A stretch of 64,000 nt of DNA from Thermanaerosceptrum fracticalcis (GCF_000746025.2 NZ_CP045798.1:1908501-1972500); one strand, 5' to 3'. Positions 1 through 9,391 are shown, counted from the stretch's first letter. Translations and numbers: made by a program. The notes: generated from the sequence alone by a model not told the origin.

Positions 1-42
1 ATCTGAGAATATTTCTCAATTTTTTTGGCGAAATCCACTTTA

Positions 43-1383
43 TTAAACTAGAACTGCCCGACAACCAGTTCTTTCCACGAGATCTTGATAGTTTCTCCCG
101 CGCAAATCCCTTCCCCGATCATCAAAGGCCAAACCCGGCAGTACCAGAAGATCAGGCTTCTCTTGATCCTGTACATAATCTTCTATAACCTTCAGGAAAT
201 CTTCTACTAATAAGAGCCCGGCGGATTTGATGGTCCCCCCAAAAGTCCTGTTGGGAACAGGAACAATAGTAATATCTATTCCCGGCCTCATGGTTTTATG
301 TAAAGCTTCCCGGAGCAGGGGCTCACCCCATTCTGAAGCCAGAACCAGTACTTTCTCCGCCTTTTTTGTAAGATTCAAAATCTCAGTAGCCAAACTTAAA
401 GGTAAATCATAGTCCATCACCAGACCACTTTTCTCTCCCGGACATACTTCCAGTATAATTATATGCTCTGTCCCGCCGTCAGTAACCTTAATCTCATATT
501 TCCCCGGTTCACTTAAGAGCCGAAAAGCTTCCACCCGGGAAAAAGGAGTAAGGCCATTGATACTGATAATCATTTGTCCCCGCCTTAAACCCGCCGCTTC
601 CGCCTTACTCCCTTTAATTACTCCTGTAATTATTGGCTTTAAATCCAAAAGCCCCGGGGGTTCGATGGTTAGAGGAACACTACACTTTTCCCGGAGGTCT
701 TTCAAGAAAGCCAAAAGTTCCTTTTCCCAACCAGGGGGAGGCTGTAACTTCTCTTCAGTATAGCGGGTAAAACCGGGCAGAAAAACTCTAATGGTCCGAG
801 CACCCTTTTCTTCTAGAAAAAATACAGTCTGGGCCAGGTCTTGCCAACCCGTTATCCAGGGCATGGGTACGATACTGCCGTGATACGAAATTCCCGCAAC
901 TTGCAACCTGGCAGGGGCCTTAAGGGCCTCCTCTGCCAGGTTATCATGCATAATGATTTGACGCATACCAGGTGAACAGGAATTGAGGGAGAGATTGATT
1001 TCCAGGGGTTCCAGGCTTTTTAACAAACTAACCTTTTTTTCGTCCAGTAACGTACCATTGGTTGTTAGCTGAATACCGGTAAGGGGGAATTTATCCCGTA
1101 ATAGCCTCAAGATATCCATCATACGGGGATGGGTAAAAGGCTCGCCTTCCATGATTCTGGTAGCGGATTCGCCGATGACAATCTTTTTCTGAGGCGATAA
1201 AAACATCACCAGGTCTTCTACGGTTTCCCAGTCCAAAGGCGGTAGAAAATAGGCTTCTATTCCTGCGGGGTTTTGCCTGTGGCTGCAGAAAAGGCAGCTC
1301 ACATTGCAGCAAGAGGTGAGGGGTAGGATATTGTAATTTTGCACCGACCTGAAAAGAACCTGTTTTACAAGTCTATCTGCCAT
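43..1383 (-). CDS. Radical SAM protein with central PDZ domain and DUF512-like C-terminus
   Basis: A 446-residue protein. A CxxxCxxC radical SAM cluster motif (CNVSCLFC, about residues 26-33) lies near the N-terminus. A PDZ-like segment (SKAEAAGLRRGQMIISING) is in the middle. The C-terminal third (EWGEPLL, PNRTFGGTIKSAGLL, LPGLAFDDRGRDLRG) resembles the DUF512 part of radical SAM/PDZ proteins. The ATG at 1383 is chosen because AGGAAGAGG precedes it; a longer form from 1419 would overlap fixX. It follows fixX by 10 bp and is probably co-transcribed with fixABCX, suggesting a role in maturing or serving that electron-transfer complex. That role is inference; the substrate is unknown. Confidence 0.8.
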   Translation of the reverse strand: MADRLVKQVLFRSVQNYNILPLTSCCNVSCLFCSHRQNPAGIEAYFLPPLDWETVEDLVMFLSPQKKIVIGESATRIMEGEPFTHPRMMDILRLLRDKFPLTGIQLTTNGTLLDEKKVSLLKSLEPLEINLSLNSCSPGMRQIIMHDNLAEEALKAPARLQVAGISYHGSIVPMPWITGWQDLAQTVFFLEEKGARTIRVFLPGFTRYTEEKLQPPPGWEKELLAFLKDLREKCSVPLTIEPPGLLDLKPIITGVIKGSKAEAAGLRRGQMIISINGLTPFSRVEAFRLLSEPGKYEIKVTDGGTEHIIILEVCPGEKSGLVMDYDLPLSLATEILNLTKKAEKVLVLASEWGEPLLREALHKTMRPGIDITIVPVPNRTFGGTIKSAGLLLVEDFLKVIEDYVQDQEKPDLLVLPGLAFDDRGRDLRGRNYQDLVERTGCRAVLV

Positions 1384-1393
1384 TGGCCTCTTC

Positions 1394-1672
1394 CTAACCG
1401 AATTTATACTGGATACCATAACCTCCCCGGGGATTGCGCCAGTCTATAATCCCTGGGGGACAGCAGTAACGGCACGTACCGCATTCCAAGCAGCCTTCGT
1501 AAGCCGTCAAAATACGGTTTTCTGTCTCATTCCAGGCATAGACTTTAGCCGGGCACATGTAGGTACAGGGTTTAAAATCACACTTGAGACACTCTCCACG
1601 GTCTACAATCCGGATATGGCTGTGTTTATCGGCCTGATAGCGGTTAATAAAGAGTTTATCTTCTATTCTCAT
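1394..1672 (-). CDS. fixX: FixX-type ferredoxin
   Basis: A 92-residue ferredoxin-like protein that passes electrons with FixC in FixABCX complexes. Cysteines lie at about 28, 31, 36 and 40 (CLKCDFKPCTYMC) and at 61, 64, 67, 70 and 71 (CLECGTCRYCCPPG). The second set is the canonical cluster site. The N-terminal set also looks able to hold iron, although it is degenerate in many FixX proteins. The start overlaps the fixC stop by 4 bp, so translation is probably coupled. Confidence 0.9.
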   Translation of the reverse strand: MRIEDKLFINRYQADKHSHIRIVDRGECLKCDFKPCTYMCPAKVYAWNETENRILTAYEGCLECGTCRYCCPPGIIDWRNPRGGYGIQYKFG

Positions 1673-2967
1673 CCTAATGTCCTCCAGAATCCCAGCATAT
1701 CTTTCCCTATCTGTATAGGGCTGCGCATTTCTTTAACAAGACGGTAAATTTTCCGCTGTTTTTCCTTCTTGGGAATACTGTCCACGGTCAGAAACTCTTT
1801 AGCAGCACGGCTCAGCATTTCTGGATACGTTTGGAAAAATTGAGGGTTGTGGTCGAAGAATTGATTGGCATTGCGGTATTTATGTAAATCCTTTAAGACA
1901 AAGGTATCATTCAACCGCTCATGATATTTTTTCAGAAAACCGGCGGAATAATCCCCTGCTTTATGAGCTTCGACAATCACCTCGGCGGCAACCTTCCCGG
2001 AGGTCATGGCCAGATTGGCCCCCTCCCGGTGCAGCCCGTTGACAAGCATGGCCGCATCACCCACAATGACCACACCGTCCCCATATAACCTTGGCACCGC
2101 GTGATAGCCGCCTTCCGGGATGAGCTTGGCTTCGTATTCCTTTAACTCGCCACCCTCTATGAGGGGCTTCACGGCGGGATGACTTTTCATATGCTCTAAC
2201 AGGTCATTGGGATTTACTTTTCGGTCGATCATCTGGGACATGAGGGCCCCTACACCTACGGAAAGGCTCTCCTTGTTGGTATAAATAAAACCGGTACCGA
2301 TCATATTCTTTGTGTTCCAGCCCACCAGCTCGATGGTAGCCCCTTGCCCAGGCTCCAGGCCAAAACGGTCTTCAATCTTTTCCTTGGGTAGAGCGATAAT
2401 TTCTTTGACGGCTACAGCCAGCTGGTCCCAGGCATGGCGTTTTTTAAAGCCCAGCTTTTCCTGGGTAAGAATGGAGTTACAGCCTTCGGCAAGAACTACC
2501 ACATTGGCCAGGACTTCTCCCTCGGGTCGTCCCGTTTTTACACCGATGACCCGGTTGTCTTTCATAAGTAAATCTTCAACCGTTGTCTCACAGACCAGAA
2601 CAACTCCAATCTCCTCGACTTTTTTCCCCATCCAGCGGTCAAACTTGGCCCGCAGCACGGAAAAGTTGTTATAAGGTTCTTCATTGAAAGTCCGGTTGCG
2701 ATAGCCCATTTTGACCACAGCATCTTCAGTGGTTATCCAGAGATTCTGTTCTACCAGGGGTCGTTCCAGAGGGGCTTCCTGCCAGAACTCAGGGAAGACA
2801 GCATTGGTGGCCTGACTGTAAAGGACTGCCCCTGAGACATTTTTGGCTCCGGGATATTCCCCTCTTTCCAGAACAATAACGTTAAGTCCTGCCTGTCCCA
2901 TCACATAGGCTGCTGCCAGCCCGGCAGGGCCGCCGCCTACCACGGCCACATCAAATTTTTCCGGCAA
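1669..2967 (-). CDS. fixC: FixC: ETF-quinone oxidoreductase-like flavoprotein
   Basis: A 432-residue FAD protein. The N-terminal Rossmann motif (VVGGGPAGLAAAY, about residues 9-21), the downstream GDAAMLVNGLHREGANLAM segment and a C-terminal region of about 80 residues fit the FixC/ETF-QO family. In FixABCX it takes the low- or high-potential branch of electron bifurcation and works with FixX and a quinone or ferredoxin. It overlaps fixB by 17 bp. Membrane attachment cannot be judged from the sequence alone. Confidence 0.93.
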   Translation of the reverse strand: MPEKFDVAVVGGGPAGLAAAYVMGQAGLNVIVLERGEYPGAKNVSGAVLYSQATNAVFPEFWQEAPLERPLVEQNLWITTEDAVVKMGYRNRTFNEEPYNNFSVLRAKFDRWMGKKVEEIGVVLVCETTVEDLLMKDNRVIGVKTGRPEGEVLANVVVLAEGCNSILTQEKLGFKKRHAWDQLAVAVKEIIALPKEKIEDRFGLEPGQGATIELVGWNTKNMIGTGFIYTNKESLSVGVGALMSQMIDRKVNPNDLLEHMKSHPAVKPLIEGGELKEYEAKLIPEGGYHAVPRLYGDGVVIVGDAAMLVNGLHREGANLAMTSGKVAAEVIVEAHKAGDYSAGFLKKYHERLNDTFVLKDLHKYRNANQFFDHNPQFFQTYPEMLSRAAKEFLTVDSIPKKEKQRKIYRLVKEMRSPIQIGKDMLGFWRTLG

Positions 2968-4237
2968 GATGAACCCCTCCTTCCGCTACTTTACCCGCAA
3001 TTTTTTGCCGAAACGCCTCCGTCAGCTTAGGGACGATAGTGAATAAATCACCCACAATACCGTAAGTAGCCACTTTAAAAATGGGTGCCTCCGGATCTTT
3101 ATTAATGGCTACGATGACATCTGAAGTTTGCATGCCTACCAGGTGCTGGATAGCCCCGGATATACCGATGGCGAAATAGACCTTAGGACGTACGGTAGTA
3201 CCCGTCTGCCCCACCTGATGGGCCACAGGCAGCCAGCCTGCCTCCACAGCGGCCCGGGAAGCACCTAAAGTTCCCCCCAGGACATCGGCCAGCTCTTGTA
3301 GATAGGCAAAATTCTCTTTGCTGCCCACCCCGCGACCGCCAGCCACGATAATATCAGCTTTATCCAGGTAAACAGCACTGCCTCCCTCACGAATCAGCTC
3401 TACAACCTTCGTCTTAACCTCATTTTCCGTCACGAGTGATTTTTCCTGAATAATTTCTCCCTTCCGTTCCGGGTCTCTTTGCGGCATAGGCATGACCCGG
3501 GGCCGCACCGTAGCCATTTGGGGCCGGTAATTCTTGCAGACAATGGTAGCCATAATATTTCCCCCAAAAGCAGGGCGGGTCTGAAGCAGTAACCGGCTGT
3601 CTTTTTCGATTGACAACTGGGTGCAGTCTGCCGTTAGCCCTGTGGAAAGGAGGGTGGCTACCCTTCCGGAAAGGTCCCTGCCCAGGGTAGTGGCCCCCAG
3701 CAAAAAGATTTCCGGTTTATATTTTTGTACCAGGCTAGCGATGGTTTCCGCATAGGGTTCGGAACGATACTGGGCCAGGACAGGACTTTCCACCAGATAA
3801 ACTTTGTCAGCGCCGTAAAAAACCCCTTCCTGGGCTATTTTTTCAACTCCTTGTCCCAGGATAATGCCACATAATTCCACTTCCAAAGCATTGGCTAGCT
3901 GCCTGCCAGCCCCCAGGAGTTCCCAGCTGACAGGAGCCCCCTCTCCCTCCTGGTGCTCAATAAACACCCATACGCCTTTATATTCACCCGCTTCACCCTG
4001 TGTAGGGCCTTTCACCTCTTTAATCCGTTCAATGCCTCTTTCCACAGTATTTTGTGATTTTCGATCTTCGAGAGTCAAGGCCTGGGTTGGACATACAGCC
4101 ACACAGGCACCGCATTCCGTACATTTTTCGGGGTCCACTTCCACGATGCCGTCTACCAGGGTTAGGGCATCGTAGGGACAAGTTTGGACACAGGCTCCAC
4201 AGCCTATACAATTTCCCCTTAATACTTTAACAGCCAT
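2951..4237 (-). CDS. fixB: FixB / EtfA with N-terminal 2[4Fe-4S] domain
   Basis: Alpha subunit of electron-transfer flavoprotein, 428 residues. An N-terminal ferredoxin domain has two full CxxCxxCxxxC motifs (Cys 10, 13, 16, 20 and 39, 42, 45, 49), followed by the ETF alpha domain and the C-terminal FAD-binding segment ([31 protein letters not shown]). Plain EtfA proteins are about 320 residues; the extra ferredoxin domain is typical of anaerobes that bifurcate electrons or use ferredoxin. The start has GGAGGGAG upstream. fixA lies 10 bp before it. Confidence 0.93.
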   Translation of the reverse strand: MAVKVLRGNCIGCGACVQTCPYDALTLVDGIVEVDPEKCTECGACVAVCPTQALTLEDRKSQNTVERGIERIKEVKGPTQGEAGEYKGVWVFIEHQEGEGAPVSWELLGAGRQLANALEVELCGIILGQGVEKIAQEGVFYGADKVYLVESPVLAQYRSEPYAETIASLVQKYKPEIFLLGATTLGRDLSGRVATLLSTGLTADCTQLSIEKDSRLLLQTRPAFGGNIMATIVCKNYRPQMATVRPRVMPMPQRDPERKGEIIQEKSLVTENEVKTKVVELIREGGSAVYLDKADIIVAGGRGVGSKENFAYLQELADVLGGTLGASRAAVEAGWLPVAHQVGQTGTTVRPKVYFAIGISGAIQHLVGMQTSDVIVAINKDPEAPIFKVATYGIVGDLFTIVPKLTEAFRQKIAGKVAEGGVHLAGKI

Positions 4238-4247
4238 ATACTCCCTC

Positions 4248-5066
4248 CTAACTGTTGGGGATTATTTTTAAAGGAATTAATTTTTCTACCAGTTGGGCTA
4301 CAACACGGTCAGGATCCTCCTGCCCGCCTGCAATCATTTCTCCACCGGGCCGCTCCGGGGGAGCAAAAATATTGCGTACCATGGTAGGCGAGCCTTTAAG
4401 CCCCAAATACTTATCTTCTACCGGGATATCCTGCTTATTCCAGGTCTCCACTTCATAGCGTGCAGCCCGGATAAGATTAGGTAAGCTGGCATAACGAAGT
4501 TCGTTAAGGTCCTTAACCACTGTGAGCAAAACGGGTAACGCAGTTTTTACCACTTCCCGTCCATTTTCCAGCTTGCGCTCTACCTGGATCTCATTTTTCT
4601 CCCGGTCAATTTTGTCCACTTTCATCACATATGTAAGCTGGGGAATCCCCAGCCGGGCGGCAATCCCCGGGCCCACCTGGGCCGTATCCCCGTCAATAGC
4701 CTGCTTACCGCAAAGAATTATATCCACCTTTTCTTCCTCATTGAGTTTTCGAATGGCCTGGGTAAGCACATAACTGGTAGATAAAGTATCGGCGCCGGCA
4801 AAGGCCTTATCGGAAATGAGGATAGCCCTGTCCACTCCAAAAGAGACTGCTTTCCTCAATGCATCGATAGCTAAAGAAGGCCCCATGGTTATGACGGTAA
4901 CTTTTCCCCCGTACTGATCTTTAAACTTCAGGGCTTCTTCTATGGCATGTATATCATAAGGATTGATAATGGCCGGAACCCCTTCACGAATTAACGTGTT
5001 GGTCTTGGGGTCAATTTTTACTTCCGTAGCATCAGGCACCTGTTTCATGCAAACAACATAATGCAT
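4248..5066 (-). CDS. fixA: FixA / EtfB, electron-transfer flavoprotein beta subunit
   Basis: A 272-residue ETF beta subunit. It opens with the family signature MHYVVCMKQVPDATEVKIDP and contains the GKQAIDGDTAQVGPGIA nucleotide-binding segment. It pairs with FixB and in bifurcating ETFs holds the bifurcating FAD. It is the first gene of fixA-fixB-fixC-fixX-radicalSAM, all on the minus strand and tightly packed. A strong AGGAGG precedes the ATG. The 416-bp upstream spacer holds the operon promoter and the DnaA-box cluster described separately. Confidence 0.94.
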   Translation of the reverse strand: MHYVVCMKQVPDATEVKIDPKTNTLIREGVPAIINPYDIHAIEEALKFKDQYGGKVTVITMGPSLAIDALRKAVSFGVDRAILISDKAFAGADTLSTSYVLTQAIRKLNEEEKVDIILCGKQAIDGDTAQVGPGIAARLGIPQLTYVMKVDKIDREKNEIQVERKLENGREVVKTALPVLLTVVKDLNELRYASLPNLIRAARYEVETWNKQDIPVEDKYLGLKGSPTMVRNIFAPPERPGGEMIAGGQEDPDRVVAQLVEKLIPLKIIPNS

Positions 5067-5204
5067 TTTTTTACCTCCTTCCTGTTAGTATCATAGTTTA
5101 GCATATTATTGATTTTTATGTAAGATTTGCCTAAGAAAGTTCTACCGGAAACTGGCTCTGCATATACTTTAATGGGAATAGTACTGGAAGAACATATGCT
5201 CTAT

Positions 5205-5384
5205 ATATCCACAGTTTCCACAGACTTATCCACAGAATAAACCCTTAAAGAATATGTCCCTAGTCATTATTCTCCACATTATCCACAGGTAATGTGGTTT
5301 TTGTGCTGCTTTTTTATCCACACGAAAATCCTTGATATTTCAGTTATGCACAAAGTTATCCACTTTATCCACAATTTATCCATT
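5205..5384 (+). other. Cluster of DnaA-box-like 9-mers
   Basis: Within 180 bp, five exact matches to the DnaA box TTATNCACA occur on the plus strand, at 5226, 5279, 5314, 5344 (TTATGCACA) and 5365. Near matches lie at 5205 (ATATCCACA), 5270 (TTCTCCACA), 5356 (TTATCCACT) and 5376 (TTATCCATT). All face the same way. No dnaA, dnaN or other oriC-type gene is nearby, so a DnaA-titrating or regulatory cluster is more likely than the main origin. The site lies between fixA and the corC terminator. Confidence 0.75.
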
Positions 5385-5418
5385 CACATGGGACTAAAGG
5401 CGCATCTCTTCTGTGACA

Positions 5419-5460
5419 AAAAAACCAACCAATCCTAATCATAGGAGAGGTTGGTTTTTT
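5419..5460 (-). terminator. Intrinsic terminator after the corC-like gene
   Basis: Stem AAAAAACCAACC (5419-5430) pairs with GGTTGGTTTTTT (5449-5460), with a smaller inner TCCT/AGGA pairing. The A-tract on one side and T-tract on the other allow it to work in both directions. It lies directly downstream of the minus-strand gene ending at 5483. Confidence 0.85.
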
Positions 5461-5482
5461 CTTTTCTCTAGATGACCAGACT

Positions 5483-6757
5483 TTACTCTTCTTCTCCGGA
5501 AGACTCTGTCTTTTTTAAAAGGACTTTTTCGATCCGGTGTCCGTCCATCTGCTGTACTGTCAGTTTTACACCGTCTAATTGAACGCTATCTCCCGTCAAG
5601 GGCACCCGGCCTAATTCGGTAAAAATTAAACCTCCTACGGTGTCAGCCTCTTCGCAAATGAAATTCAAGCCCAGTTTTTCGTTTAATTCGTCTATACGCA
5701 AGCTTGCGTTTACCAGGAATGTCTCTCCGTCAATCTGCTGCAAGTCAGGTTCTTCGCTGTCATGCTCATCCTGGATATCCCCCATAATTTCCTCAATAAG
5801 GTCTTCCAGAGAAACAAGCCCCGCCGTACTGCCATACTCATCTAAGACAATGGCCATATGAATTTTTTCTTTTTTCATGGTTTTAAAGAGTTCATTAACC
5901 TTTTTTGTTTCCGGCACAAAAAGCGTAGAACGCAGATAGTCACAGACATTAAAATCCTTTTGTGCCTGAAGGGCAAGAAAAATCAGGTCTTTAATGTGTA
6001 CTACGCCCAGGATATTATCTACAGAATTTTCGTAAACGGGAATCCGCGAAAACTGTTCTTCCTGAAAAATTTTAATTAGCTCCTCAAAAGATATGTTTTT
6101 CTCCACAGCCACAATGTCCGGTCGCGGCACCATCACATCCCGTACTACCGTATCGGTAAATTCAAAGACTCCATGAATCATCGTCTTTTCTTCCTGGTGA
6201 ATAATCCCGTCCTCCTGGCCCGCCGCCACCAGGCTGATAATCTCCTCTTCCGTAATACCGTTGCTCTGCTGGGAATCTTTAACCCCGAGAACACCGGTAA
6301 TCAGGTCAGTAAAGAACGTCAGCATTTTTACCACCGGATAGAGGATAATCATAAAGAATTTAACGAAGCGAAGCAGGGTAAAGGATACGCGTTCCGCATA
6401 CTGGACAGCTATGGTTTTGGGGGTTATCTCACCGAAGACCAGGATAACCACCGTGAGAAGCAAAGTGGAATAAAGAACACCCATTTTCGGTCCCCAAAGC
6501 TGGATGGCCAAAGCAGCGCCAAGAACCGATGCTGTAATATTAACAATATTGTTGCCAACCAGAATTGTTCCTAAAAGCCGGGCAGGATCATCTAAGAGTT
6601 TATTTACACCAACGGCTTGGGGATGCAGTTCGGAAACCAGATGACGTAAGCGGTACTTGTTAAATGAAGTAAGGGCCGTTTCCGCCGCCGAGAAAAGGGC
6701 CGACAGGAAAACCAAGACTACCAGTATAATTAGCTGATAGCTACTATCAGGGTCCAA
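5483..6757 (-). CDS. CNNM/CBS/CorC-type membrane protein (hemolysin C-like)
   Basis: A 424-residue protein. The N-terminal CNNM (DUF21) domain has about four hydrophobic helices (ILVVLVFLSALFSAAETAL, TILVGNNIVNITASVLGA, STLLLTVVILVFGEITPK). Two CBS domains follow (about residues 200-320; VMVPRPDIVAVE, IPVYENSVDNILGVVHIKDL), then a C-terminal CorC/HlyC domain. Relatives are linked to Mg2+ or Co2+ transport. The start appears to be TTG at 6757, about 11 bases after GAGGAG. It looks monocistronic, with a terminator behind it. Confidence 0.85.
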   Translation of the reverse strand: MDPDSSYQLIILVVLVFLSALFSAAETALTSFNKYRLRHLVSELHPQAVGVNKLLDDPARLLGTILVGNNIVNITASVLGAALAIQLWGPKMGVLYSTLLLTVVILVFGEITPKTIAVQYAERVSFTLLRFVKFFMIILYPVVKMLTFFTDLITGVLGVKDSQQSNGITEEEIISLVAAGQEDGIIHQEEKTMIHGVFEFTDTVVRDVMVPRPDIVAVEKNISFEELIKIFQEEQFSRIPVYENSVDNILGVVHIKDLIFLALQAQKDFNVCDYLRSTLFVPETKKVNELFKTMKKEKIHMAIVLDEYGSTAGLVSLEDLIEEIMGDIQDEHDSEEPDLQQIDGETFLVNASLRIDELNEKLGLNFICEEADTVGGLIFTELGRVPLTGDSVQLDGVKLTVQQMDGHRIEKVLLKKTESSGEEE

Positions 6758-6914
6758 GCTAAGACCAACTCCTCATTATATATTGGCTGTTATTCAGCCT
6801 GTATCTAATATTTGATTATACTAGATTACCCATAATTTATGAATCACACTTTTCCTCCAGCGCAAGTATCTTCCTAAAGAAAAGGATAATATGAGAGGGG
6901 TAAATAACAATAAT

Positions 6915-6949
6915 GGCCTTATCTGTCCCAATATGGGGAAAATAAGGCC
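6915..6949 (-). terminator. Intrinsic terminator after tsaD
   Basis: GGCCTTAT (6915-6922) pairs with ATAAGGCC (6942-6949), with an inner TCCC/GGGGA stem. On the minus strand it is followed by a T-rich run (ATTATTGTTATTT). It lies just past the tsaD stop at 6965, at the end of the tsaE-tsaB-rimI-tsaD series. Confidence 0.6.
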
Positions 6950-6964
6950 GAAACAGCGTAGTTT

Positions 6965-7981
6965 TTAGTACAGTTTTAAGTTGGGCACAGCATTAAGATA
7001 CCAGTCCGCCCGTTCCCCCATTTTATAACGGTAATAACCGGCACAGGCAATCATGGCCGCATTATCCGTACAGTAATGGAAGGGAGGATAAAGAAGTTCC
7101 AGGTTTTCCTCACTACAACGCTCATGTAAGTATTTTCGCAAGGAACTGTTGGCAGCTACTCCTCCCGCCAGTAAAACTGTCTTCACACCTTGCACCCTGG
7201 CAGCTTTGACGGTCTTTTCCACCAAAACTTCTACCACACTGGCCTGAAAACTGGCAGCCAAATCTGCCTTATTCACTTCCTCGCCTTTTTGGGCGGCACG
7301 GTTTAAATAATTTAACACGGCCGATTTTAAGCCACTGAAACTAAAGTCATAGTTATCGTCCCCCAGCCAGGCCCGGGGCAAAGCAATAGCCTTCTCGTCT
7401 CCTTCCTTGGCCAAGGACTCCAGCAGGGGGCCGCCCGGATAGCCTAAACCCATAGCCCGGGCTACTTTGTCATAAGCTTCCCCTGCAGCATCATCCAGGG
7501 TCTGTCCCAATAAACGATAGCGACCATGCCCTTGCATCTCCACCAGGGCCGTATGTCCGCCGGAAACTACCAAACAAACCACAGGAAAAAGGATAGAATC
7601 ATTGCCTAACCAGTTGGCGTAGATATGTCCTTCAATATGATTAACACCGACTAAAGGGAGTTTTAAGGCGTAGGCCAGGGCCTTGGCCGTACTCACACCC
7701 ACCAGAAGCGCACCTACCAGCCCAGGCCCGTAGGTAACGGCAATGGCTGTAAGGTCGTCAAAAGTTATGCCAGCTTCTTGCAAAGCCAAATCGACAACCA
7801 GATTAACCTGTTCCAGGTGATGACGGGAGGCAATCTCCGGCACAACCCCGCCGTATTTTTGGTGAATCTTGATCTGGGAGGCTACCACATTGGCCAATAT
7901 GTCCTGTCCGTCAGCCAGAACAGCTGCCGCCGTTTCGTCGCAGCTGGTCTCAATAGCCAGGATGATTTCTCGTTTCTGCAT
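6965..7981 (-). CDS. tsaD: TsaD, tRNA t6A threonylcarbamoyltransferase subunit
   Basis: A 338-residue Kae1/YgjD-family protein that transfers the threonylcarbamoyl group to A37 of ANN-reading tRNAs together with TsaB and TsaE. Seen: [11 protein letters not shown] near the N-terminus, iron-ligand histidines in NHIEGH (about H115 and H119), the glycine-rich [10 protein letters not shown] and [10 protein letters not shown] segments, and the C-terminal CTDNAAMIA aspartate. RBS GAGGG precedes the ATG. tsaE, tsaB and rimI are immediately upstream, and the clustering supports the assignment. Confidence 0.97.
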   Translation of the reverse strand: MQKREIILAIETSCDETAAAVLADGQDILANVVASQIKIHQKYGGVVPEIASRHHLEQVNLVVDLALQEAGITFDDLTAIAVTYGPGLVGALLVGVSTAKALAYALKLPLVGVNHIEGHIYANWLGNDSILFPVVCLVVSGGHTALVEMQGHGRYRLLGQTLDDAAGEAYDKVARAMGLGYPGGPLLESLAKEGDEKAIALPRAWLGDDNYDFSFSGLKSAVLNYLNRAAQKGEEVNKADLAASFQASVVEVLVEKTVKAARVQGVKTVLLAGGVAANSSLRKYLHERCSEENLELLYPPFHYCTDNAAMIACAGYYRYKMGERADWYLNAVPNLKLY

Positions 7982-7997
7982 GTTATCATTCCCTCGA

Positions 7998-8212
7998 ATA
8001 GTTGTCAGTTGATAGTTGATAGTTTGGTAGTAATTTTTAACGTGAACCGTTAACAGTTAACCGTGAACCGTAAATATGAACCCGCTATGAAATTTTTAAA
8101 AACGGTTCACTGTTCACGGTTTACGGTTTACGGTCTACGAATAAGGTTATCTGGACACCACACACTGGGCTCCGGTCATCAATAAATCGGATGTCGGAAG
8201 TCGGAAAGCGGA
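7998..8212. repeat. Spacer filled with degenerate short tandem motifs
   Basis: The 236-bp gap between tsaD and rimI holds no gene. It is built from near-repeats: GTTGATAGTTGATAGTTTGG; AACCGTTAACAGTTAACCGTGAACCG and its inverted echo around 8102-8139 (GGTTCACTGTTCACGGTTTACGG); and CGGATGTCGGAAGTCGGAAAGCGG. The two middle blocks could fold on each other. The same motif families recur in other spacers at about 9.9, 12.6, 18.1, 25.8, 28.0, 30.5 and 32.7 kb. Confidence 0.7.
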
Positions 8213-8217
8213 CGTCG

Positions 8218-8676
8218 TCACTTAGTGATGTCCTTCCACATAATAATGGCATCTTCGTTCGTATCTGTATAATATCCCGGGCGGATACCGGCAGCAACGA
8301 AGCCCATCCTGTGGTAGAGATGCTTGGCCGGTTCATTAGAAACCCGCACCTCTAAAGTCATGCGGGCAACCTTTTTTTCCAGGGCCAAGCGAATCATCCC
8401 ATTAATCAGAAACTCCCCCAGGGCCTGTCCGCGTAAAGCCGGAGCAATGGCAATATTCGTAATATGGGCTTCATCAATAATAATCCACATACCTCCATAG
8501 CCCAGCACAGTCGAGGGATCTTCTTCAGTCGCTACTACTAAGTAGTGAGCGAACTGATTATCTGCCAGTTCGCATGTAAAAGCGTAAGGCGACCAGGGAG
8601 TGGGAAAGGATTTTTTTTCAATGGCAATAACCTGGGTTATATCATCTAAGGTCATGGGTCGCAGAATATATTTCAT
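8218..8676 (-). CDS. rimI: RimI-type ribosomal protein S18-alanine N-acetyltransferase
   Basis: A 152-residue GNAT acetyltransferase. The acetyl-CoA loop appears as ALRGQALGEFLINGMI, with the conserved VSNEPAKHLYHRMGF segment near the C-terminus. RimI acetylates the N-terminal alanine of ribosomal protein S18 and is commonly linked with tsaB, as here: its ATG is 10 bp after the tsaB stop and has GAGGTG upstream. The precise substrate is assumed from family and context. Confidence 0.9.
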   Translation of the reverse strand: MKYILRPMTLDDITQVIAIEKKSFPTPWSPYAFTCELADNQFAHYLVVATEEDPSTVLGYGGMWIIIDEAHITNIAIAPALRGQALGEFLINGMIRLALEKKVARMTLEVRVSNEPAKHLYHRMGFVAAGIRPGYYTDTNEDAIIMWKDITK

Positions 8677-8686
8677 GCTGTCACCT

Positions 8687-9391
8687 CTAACTGCACGACT
8701 GACCCAGCAATCTCGCTTCCGCTTCCGCCGGGCGTATATAAACCGGTTTAAGACTATATAAATCGACGGTCTCCCCAGCCAGCATTTTCTTCCTGCCTAA
8801 CCAGGCCACCTGAGAAGCACGGATCTGCCAGTGGATAGGTGGAGGTATCAAAGCCTGGCTACCCATTATTTCCTGCCAAAGTCCCAGGTATACGGGAACA
8901 CCATCACCTAGCAAAATCACCGGTTCCCGAAAGGCGAGAAGTTCTCGGGCCCATGTTTCCGGGGCAATAGCCCGGGGGGAAACCAGTTCTTCTTCTCCCT
9001 TCCCCGTAAAACGAAATAAAGCTGTATAAACCTCGTGCTTCCTGGCATTCATGACGGGAGCCACCAGGGCCGGTTGTGTCTCCATATTGCCTGCCAGGAT
9101 ACGTAAGGTAGAAATACTCACCAGGGGGACTTTACGTCCCTGGGCCAATCCCTTCGCCGTAGCCATACCTATCCGGAGCCCGGTAAAAGAACCCGGACCC
9201 CCTCCCACAGCAATCCCCTCTATTTGCTCCAGATCAATTCTGACCTGCTTTAAGAGGTCATCGATGAGGGGCAGTAACTGCTCCGAATGGGTTAACCCAA
9301 TATTTAAGACGATTTCCCCCATAATTCCCTGCTCCGAAACCAGGGCCACAGAAGCAACCGGTGTGGAACTCTCAATTCCTAGCACAAGCAT
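8687..9391 (-). CDS. tsaB: TsaB, tRNA t6A biosynthesis scaffold
   Basis: A 234-residue member of the ASKHA-fold YeaZ family. Seen: LGIESSTPVASVALV at the N-terminus and the GGGPGSFTGLRIGMATAKG hallmark at about residues 63-81. TsaB dimerises with TsaD and recruits TsaE for the threonylcarbamoyl transfer step. It overlaps the 3' end of tsaE by 20 bp, which indicates a single operon. Confidence 0.95.
   Translation of the reverse strand: MLVLGIESSTPVASVALVSEQGIMGEIVLNIGLTHSEQLLPLIDDLLKQVRIDLEQIEGIAVGGGPGSFTGLRIGMATAKGLAQGRKVPLVSISTLRILAGNMETQPALVAPVMNARKHEVYTALFRFTGKGEEELVSPRAIAPETWARELLAFREPVILLGDGVPVYLGLWQEIMGSQALIPPPIHWQIRASQVAWLGRKKMLAGETVDLYSLKPVYIRPAEAEARLLGQSCS

Noticed and set aside
1-42. 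Terminator hairpin GAGAA-TAT-TTCTC with T-run at the window edge
   Set aside because: Stem is only five A/T-rich pairs, and its T-run suits plus-strand transcription from outside the window; too weak to call.
5205-5384. Main chromosomal origin
   Set aside because: No dnaA, dnaN, recF, gyrB or rpmH near it; the neighbours are fix and corC genes. Kept as a DnaA-box cluster only.
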